Below, one piece after another: positions 4,025 through 7,931 of a stretch of DNA of 7,931 nucleotides. How positions within the stretch are numbered: the stretch's first letter is position 1; every line of letters begins with the position of its first letter. The stretch covers positions 1 to 7,931 of the forward strand of contig JBJXFX010000074.1 in assembly GCA_046152925.1 (NCBI GenBank). The letters are read 5' to 3'. A program made the position numbers and the translations under genes. Under the pieces are notes generated by a model, which worked only from the letters and a program-made list of their open reading frames with translations, ran no database searches and was not told the DNA's origin. The stretch comes from CAMAUF01 sp046152925 (GTDB lineage Bacteria; Chloroflexota; Dehalococcoidia; Tepidiformales; Tepidiformaceae).

Positions 4025-4879
4025 ATGGAACTGAGCCCGATGGGCGTGGCGGCCGCGACCGATGTCACGGTGCACCAGCTCCGACTCTGGGAACGCCGCT
4101 ACGGCTTCCCCGCGCCGGCCCGGTCGGCCAACGGCCGCCGCCTCTACCGCCCCGAGGATGTCGAGGCCGTCCGCACGATGAGCCGCCTGATCGCGGCGGG
4201 GGTGCCCGGCGAGGTCGCGGCCCGGACCGCTCGCGGTGGCCCCGCGGTGAAGGCCCCGCTCAGTGAGGGCCCCGGCCACGGCGGACTCCTTGCTGCTGTG
4301 GCCGCCTTCGATGCCGCACGGCTCAGCGTGCTGCTCAGCGAAGCCGTCGGAGGCAAGAGTCCCGAGGCGGCCTTCGATACGGTCATCGGGCCCTTCCTGC
4401 GGGCCGTCGGGGCGGCATGGGAGAGCGGCGACCTCTCGCCAGCCCATGAGCACCTCGCAAGCCAGACCACACGGCGGGTCTTCGAGCGGCTGTTTCAACC
4501 GCGCGCCCACGTCGCGAACGCACCAGCGCCGGTGGTGGTCGCGTGCCCAGCCGGCGAGGAGCACGACCTGCCAGCGGCGCTGCTGGCGGCCACGCTGGAA
4601 TGGCACGGGCGCCCGGCAACCTGCCTTGGGGGCGACCTCCCAGTCGACAGCCTGATCGAAGTCGTCCGCCACGTTCAACCCGCGGCGGTCTGCCTGATTG
4701 CGACCGCCGACTCGAGCCTCCCGGCGTGCCGGATCGCGGCTACTGCCGTAGTCCGCAGCGGGACGCCGCTCTTCGTCGCGGGGCGGGCGCTGGCGGCCGG
4801 CACGCAGCCCTTACCTGGCGAGCGGCTCACGACCTTCCACGACGCCGTCGGCGTCCTGGTCCATCAAGGGAGTATCTGA
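4025..4879 (+). CDS. CarH/LitR-like MerR-family B12-dependent photoreceptor repressor
   Basis: This 284-aa protein has an N-terminal MerR-type winged helix (residues about 6-70, with LRLWERRYGFPAPAR and GRRLYRPEDVEAVR). A helical bundle follows (about 85-160), then a C-terminal cobalamin-binding Rossmann domain (about 168-282). The helical domain shows the CarH W-x9-EH signature: W132, E142, H143. The B12 domain has GEEH ending at H180, the likely lower-axial ligand (E-x-H-xx-G form, but with Pro183 in place of Gly), and LGGDLP (201-206). Family members bind adenosylcobalamin, tetramerise on DNA in the dark and release it when light breaks the Co-C bond. The residue after the Trp is Glu133, whereas Thermus CarH has His there, the lit-state ligand as I remember it, so photochemistry may differ. 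It lies behind a three-repeat operator and 2 bp before the SRPBCC gene. Confidence 0.88.
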   Translation: MELSPMGVAAATDVTVHQLRLWERRYGFPAPARSANGRRLYRPEDVEAVRTMSRLIAAGVPGEVAARTARGGPAVKAPLSEGPGHGGLLAAVAAFDAARLSVLLSEAVGGKSPEAAFDTVIGPFLRAVGAAWESGDLSPAHEHLASQTTRRVFERLFQPRAHVANAPAPVVVACPAGEEHDLPAALLAATLEWHGRPATCLGGDLPVDSLIEVVRHVQPAAVCLIATADSSLPACRIAATAVVRSGTPLFVAGRALAAGTQPLPGERLTTFHDAVGVLVHQGSI

Positions 4880-4881
4880 AC

Positions 4882-5415
4882 ATGTCCCTCCACCGTCATC
4901 GCGAGGTTGCGCTGGTCGAAGCCGACCTTGGCGACGTCTGGCGATTCTTCTCCGACCCACGCAACCTTTCGAAGATCACGCCGCCATGGCTCGGCCTTCA
5001 GCTGACGTGCGAGCCACCAGCCGAGATGTACCCTGGCCTCATCCTCACGTACACGGTACGGCCGATCGCCCGCGTACCGATGACATGGGTCACCGAGATA
5101 ACGCACGTCCTCGACCGCCGCCTCTTCGTCGACGAGCAACGATTCGGGCCCTACCGGTTCTGGCACCACCAGCACCACTTTCGCCAGGTCCCGGCCGGGG
5201 TAGAGATGGAGGACATCGTCCACTACGCGGTGCCCTTCGGGCCGCTCGGAGACGCCGTCAACCGGCTCTCCGTGAAACAGCGGGTCCAGTCCATCTTCTC
5301 GCACCGGACCGGCGTGATACGCGAAGTCTTCCCGGCCCGCGGCCCGGAAGGCCGCAACGGCTACCACCCAGGTGCGGCTGTACCCGTTGCCGGACTCCAG
5401 ACGAGCGCCACCTAA
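4882..5415 (+). CDS. SRPBCC-family (START-like) ligand-binding protein
   Basis: This 177-aa soluble protein of the SRPBCC (polyketide cyclase/START-like) superfamily belongs to the group typified by COG4276. Visible family features are an N-terminal strand ending in DVWRFFSDPRNLSKITPPW (residues 18-36), the His-rich segment GPYRFWHHQHHF (89-100), and DIVHYAVPFGPLGD (111-124) before the C-terminal helix (NRLSVKQRVQSIFSHR). These proteins form a hydrophobic cavity; the ligand in this subgroup is not known. It starts at ATG 4882, 2 bp after the regulator's stop, with an AGGGAG about 9 bases upstream. It is followed 16 bp later by a TIGR01777 gene, a frequent partner that is fused to it in some genomes. 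The C-terminal 25-30 residues (from about 150) look like a non-conserved tail. Co-expression under the CarH-like operator is inferred from spacing. Confidence 0.85.
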   Translation: MSLHRHREVALVEADLGDVWRFFSDPRNLSKITPPWLGLQLTCEPPAEMYPGLILTYTVRPIARVPMTWVTEITHVLDRRLFVDEQRFGPYRFWHHQHHFRQVPAGVEMEDIVHYAVPFGPLGDAVNRLSVKQRVQSIFSHRTGVIREVFPARGPEGRNGYHPGAAVPVAGLQTSAT

Positions 5416-5431
5416 TCTCAAGGAGAACACG

Positions 5432-6328
5432 ATGAAAATCGCCATTACAGGCAGCACCGGCCTCGTCGGCTCCGCCCTGATAGATGCATGGAGCGGCACG
5501 CACCTCGTGACGCGGGCCATCCGCGGACCTCAGGATTCGCCCGCCAGCGTCTGGGACCCCGCGAACAATTGGGTACGCCCGGGCGCTTTCGACGGCGCGG
5601 ATGCCATCGTCCACCTCGCGGGCGCTTCGATTGGCAGTGGCCGCTGGACGGAGAAGCGCAAGGCCGAACTCGTCAACAGCCGCGTGGCAGCCACGCGGAC
5701 GCTGGTGAAACACCTCGCCACCCTGGAGCACAAGCCGGGGCTGCTCGTCGCGGCGTCGGCCGTTGGGTTCTATGGCTCCCGCGGCGACGAACTGCTGACC
5801 GAGGAGAGCGGCCCCGGCGACGACTTCCTCGCCAAGCTCTGCCAGGACTGGGAGCGCGAAACCGCAGCCGCCCGCGATTTGGGCATCCGAACCGTCATCC
5901 TCCGGCTCGGCGTCGTGCTCACCGAAGACGGGGGCGCCCTGGGCAAGATGCTCCTGCCGTTCAAGCTCGGCCTTGGCGGCCGGATCGGGTCTGGCAAACA
6001 ATGGATGTCCTGGGTGAGCAAGGCGGACGTTGTCCGCGGGTTCGATTTCGCGATCACGATGCCCGGCCTCGATGGTGTCTACAACCTGACGGCGCCGAAC
6101 CCAGCGACCAACGCCGACTTCACGAAGGCGCTCGCGAGCGTCCTCAAGCGGCCCGCCATCTTCCCCATCCCGCCTCTGGCGATGAAGGCGTTGCTCGGGA
6201 GCGATGCCGCCGAAGGCCTCTTGCTCGCGTCACAGCGCGCGATGCCGGCGCGACTCCAATCGGCCGGCTTTGCTTTCACCCACGGCGACGTGCGGGCCGG
6301 CCTCTCGGCCGCACTCGGCAAGGGGTGA
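5432..6328 (+). CDS. TIGR01777-family NAD(P)-dependent epimerase/SDR-like protein (YfcH type)
   Basis: This 298-aa extended-SDR protein of the TIGR01777 family (E. coli YfcH, human SDR39U1) has a nucleotide-binding GSTGLVG at residues 7-13 (GxxGxxG). It also has HLAGASI (61-67), RWTEKRKAEL (71-80), the active-site region SAVGFYGSRGDE (109-120, Tyr114), RLGVVLT (158-164), QWMSWV (190-195) and YNLTAPNP. The reaction is unknown for the family; it is often annotated loosely as a sugar epimerase or cell-division inhibitor. The start at ATG 5432 is fixed by an ideal AAGGAG Shine-Dalgarno 6 bases upstream, although the frame is open further back into the preceding gene. It is the third gene of the light-regulator operon, an association also known for LitR/CarH loci elsewhere. 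Its stop is 6 bp from the stop of the convergent oxidoreductase, with no terminator hairpin visible between them. Confidence 0.93.
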   Translation: MKIAITGSTGLVGSALIDAWSGTHLVTRAIRGPQDSPASVWDPANNWVRPGAFDGADAIVHLAGASIGSGRWTEKRKAELVNSRVAATRTLVKHLATLEHKPGLLVAASAVGFYGSRGDELLTEESGPGDDFLAKLCQDWERETAAARDLGIRTVILRLGVVLTEDGGALGKMLLPFKLGLGGRIGSGKQWMSWVSKADVVRGFDFAITMPGLDGVYNLTAPNPATNADFTKALASVLKRPAIFPIPPLAMKALLGSDAAEGLLLASQRAMPARLQSAGFAFTHGDVRAGLSAALGKG

Positions 6329-6334
6329 TCGCGG

Positions 6335-7705
6335 TTACGCCGGCGAGATGTTCGCGTTTAGCCGGAAGAGGTTGCCTGGGTCATACCGCCGCTTGACCGC
6401 GACCAAGCGGTCGAAGTTGGCGCCGTAGGAAGCCCGGACCTTCTCCACGGAGTCGTCGCCAGCGAGGTGGTTGACATAGGCCGCGCCCGAAATCAGCGGC
6501 TCCACCGCCGACCAGGCCTCCCGGACCCAGGCGATGTGCTGCGGCGATTCCGCCGGGTCTTCCCATTGGCCGATGACGTTCACATCCCACTGCGGCTTGC
6601 GGAGCCCGAACGCGGTCGCATCGGCGGGGACGCGCGTCGCGAGCCCGGACATGTAGACCATCAGCATCGCCGACATCGGCGAGGTGAATTTGGCCGCACG
6701 GGCGACGGCGTCGTCGATGAACGCGTCCGAGAACGTGTCGCTGAAGCCGGACTTCCAGTACCGCTGGAGGCCAACGACAGCGTTCGGCTGGTCGAGCAGC
6801 GTCTGGCGGACGGCATAGGGCATCGGCGCGATGGCGTTCATCATCGGCTCGCCCAGCCTCTCGATGATTGGTGCAAAGAGGCGCTGGCCCTCGGCAATAT
6901 CGCCGTTGTGCGCGACGACCAACGCCACCACAGGCGGGCCGCCGGGCGCCGTCAACAACGCCGCCGCGAGGTGGGCCTCGTCCGGGAGCGTTGGCGCGAA
7001 GTCGCGGGCGAATCGGAGCGCGTCGCTCGCGCGGTCCAGCGGGTAGATCGCCATGCCGCCGAGGACTTCGGCGGGGACCTCGTGAAGTTGGAATTCGAAG
7101 GCCGTGACGACGCCGAAGTTGCCACCGCCGCCGCGAAGGGCCCAGTAGAGGTCGGGGTTGGTGAGGTTGTCGGCGCGCACGAGGTCGCCGGCAGCGGTGA
7201 CCAGCTCAACGGCGAGCAGGTTATCCACGGTGAGGCCGTGCTTGCCCATCAGCCAGCCCATGCCGCCGCCGAGGGTGAGGCCCGCGATGCCGGTGTTACT
7301 CACGGTGCCGCCGGTGGTGGCGAGCCCATGCACGAGGGTGGCGGCGTCGAACTCGGCCCAGGTGAGGCCCGGTTCCGCCCGGGCGATCAGTTCGATTTCG
7401 TCGACATCGATGCGCTTCATCGGTGAGGTGTCGATCACGATGCCGCCGTCGCAGGTGCCGTGGCCCGCCGCATTGTGGGCCCCGCCGCGAAGGGCGACCA
7501 GCCAGCCGTGCGCGTTTGCGGCACGGACCGCCGCTTGCACGTCGGCGACGGTGTGGCAAGTCGCGACGAGCGCCGGCCTGCGGTCGATGTTGCCGTTCCA
7601 GACGCGGCGAGCGCCCTCGAAGGTGGCGTCGCCCGGCGCGATCACCCCGCCTGTGAACGTGGCCCGAAACGCGGCCAAGGCTTCCTGAGTGACTTCGTTG
7701 GGCAT
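6335..7705 (-). CDS. FAD-linked oxidoreductase, berberine-bridge-enzyme (BBE)-like
   Basis: This 456-aa cytoplasmic flavoprotein has an FAD_binding_4 domain in the N-terminal half and a C-terminal BBE segment (RYDPGNLFRLNANI). RGGAHNAAG (residues 73-81) carries H77, the position of the 8-alpha-histidyl-FAD bond in this family. GGTVSNTGIAGLTLGGGMGW (132-151) is the second FAD-contact loop. Bicovalent members have a Cys in that loop (GxCxxVG form); here there is none, so attachment is probably through His only. RGGGGNFGVVT (191-201) is the third flavin motif. No signal peptide is evident. The substrate is unknown; relatives oxidise sugars, alcohols or antibiotic intermediates. The ATG at 7705 has AGGAGT 6 bases upstream. 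It is transcribed toward the light operon, with a 6-bp gap between stops. Confidence 0.93.
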   Translation of the reverse strand: MPNEVTQEALAAFRATFTGGVIAPGDATFEGARRVWNGNIDRRPALVATCHTVADVQAAVRAANAHGWLVALRGGAHNAAGHGTCDGGIVIDTSPMKRIDVDEIELIARAEPGLTWAEFDAATLVHGLATTGGTVSNTGIAGLTLGGGMGWLMGKHGLTVDNLLAVELVTAAGDLVRADNLTNPDLYWALRGGGGNFGVVTAFEFQLHEVPAEVLGGMAIYPLDRASDALRFARDFAPTLPDEAHLAAALLTAPGGPPVVALVVAHNGDIAEGQRLFAPIIERLGEPMMNAIAPMPYAVRQTLLDQPNAVVGLQRYWKSGFSDTFSDAFIDDAVARAAKFTSPMSAMLMVYMSGLATRVPADATAFGLRKPQWDVNVIGQWEDPAESPQHIAWVREAWSAVEPLISGAAYVNHLAGDDSVEKVRASYGANFDRLVAVKRRYDPGNLFRLNANISPA

Positions 7706-7843
7706 GAAAGGACTCCTACTCCAAGTGTTGGCACGGTACTTGCTCGTGCGAGGATCCGCTAGCGCGGGCCAGGGCGAGCCGGAGTTGGGCGACCCTGCAC
7801 TGCGGGCCTAGTGTAGTGTCTCCAAAGTATCATTAGTGATAGA

Positions 7844-7859
7844 CTCTCCGTATGGAGAG
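7844..7859 (+). promoter_or_regulatory. Perfect hairpin enclosing the transposase start codon
   Basis: CTCTCC (7844-7849) and GGAGAG (7854-7859) form a 6-bp perfect stem with loop GTAT. The ATG (7852-7854) lies in the loop and first stem pair. There is no usable Shine-Dalgarno upstream. In RNA this would hinder initiation, a plausible brake on transposase synthesis (inference). A second small inverted repeat, TATCA-TTAG-TGATA, is at 7828-7841. Confidence 0.4.
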
Positions 7860-7931
7860 ATTGGGCATCAGTGTCTCAGACGACGAGCGGGCCGAACTGG
7901 AGCGGTTGGTGCGCGGGCGCAACACGCCACA
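7852..7931 (+). CDS. IS630-family-like transposase, N-terminal fragment
   Basis: The ATG at 7852 opens a frame to the right edge (26 complete codons). The visible residues, MERLGISVSDDERAELERL then VRGRNTP, closely follow the usual start of IS630-family transposases (a 'LSDEERAELERLVRxRxTPQ' type opening that leads into the HTH domain). The DDE catalytic domain would lie outside the window, so whether the gene is intact is unknown. It is divergent from the flavoprotein gene, with 146 bp between starts. No Shine-Dalgarno is visible, and the start codon sits in a hairpin. Confidence 0.72.
   Translation, partial: MERLGISVSDDERAELERLVRGRNTP

Larger units (their letters stand above)
7809..7931 (+). 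mobile_element. Probable left end of an IS630-family-like insertion sequence
   Basis: A locally AT-richer stretch starts near the TA at 7809-7810, just before the transposase-like gene. It contains a tandem TAGTG repeat (7809-7818) and then TCTCCAAAGT. IS630-family elements insert at TA and carry terminal inverted repeats; the partner end is beyond the window, so the boundary is only inferred. Confidence 0.4.

Noticed and set aside
6329..6334. Bidirectional terminator between the convergent genes
   Set aside because: Only 6 bp separate the stops and no hairpin with a T-tract can be seen nearby.
6467..7426. Long plus-strand open frame opposite the flavoprotein gene
   Set aside because: An Arg/Glu/Gly-rich antisense shadow. 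The minus strand has the full set of FAD-binding motifs.

Overview
This is a GC-rich bacterial window with strongly G/C-ending codons. It suggests a free-living, aerobic, high-GC bacterium. The combination of a PspA/PspAA pair, a TerC-family protein, an SbtA-like transporter, a CarH/LitR-type B12 photoreceptor and an IS630-like element fits Chloroflexota (for example Thermomicrobia) best. An actinobacterium is not excluded, and the lineage is an inference from gene content only.

Left third (1-2778, minus strand): one operon read leftward. It starts at a sigma70-like promoter (-35 TTGACA, -10 TATTCT) and passes straight into a well-matched yybP-ykoY (Mn2+) riboswitch aptamer (2745-2636). The genes follow in this order: a small charged protein that appears frameshifted (2586-2343), a TerC/Alx/YkoY-family membrane protein (2250-1288), PspA (1251-520), a 44-aa protein fitted by start/stop overlaps between its neighbours (523-389), PspAA (392-93), and a small Lys/Arg-rich protein running off the left edge (90-1). 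The reading is a manganese-responsive unit that couples Mn2+ export or metalation (TerC) to membrane-integrity maintenance (PspA/PspAA) with several small uncharacterised proteins.

Centre (2765-3821): a divergent control region serves the leftward operon and a rightward SbtA-family bicarbonate-transporter homologue. A 9-bp direct repeat, GAGTCGTGT, sits in the -35/-10 spacer of each of the two promoters. The sbtA start has no Shine-Dalgarno and lies almost at the predicted transcription start. No sbtB gene is adjacent.

Right-centre (3978-6328, plus strand): a CarH/LitR-like light/B12 regulator is preceded by three tandem 11-bp repeats (TGACGnnGT core) that overlap its own promoter, as expected of a CarH operator. 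An SRPBCC protein and a TIGR01777-family NAD(P)-dependent epimerase-like protein follow closely in the same direction. Together they look like an autoregulated light-inducible operon.

Right end: a convergent FAD-linked oxidoreductase of the berberine-bridge-enzyme (BBE) type (7705-6335, minus) stops 6 bp from the end of the light operon. At the right edge (7852 onward, plus) begins the N-terminus of an IS630-family-like transposase, whose start codon lies in a small perfect hairpin. There is no gene-free stretch longer than 300 bases; the largest gap (2587-2861) is almost fully occupied by the riboswitch leader and the divergent promoters.
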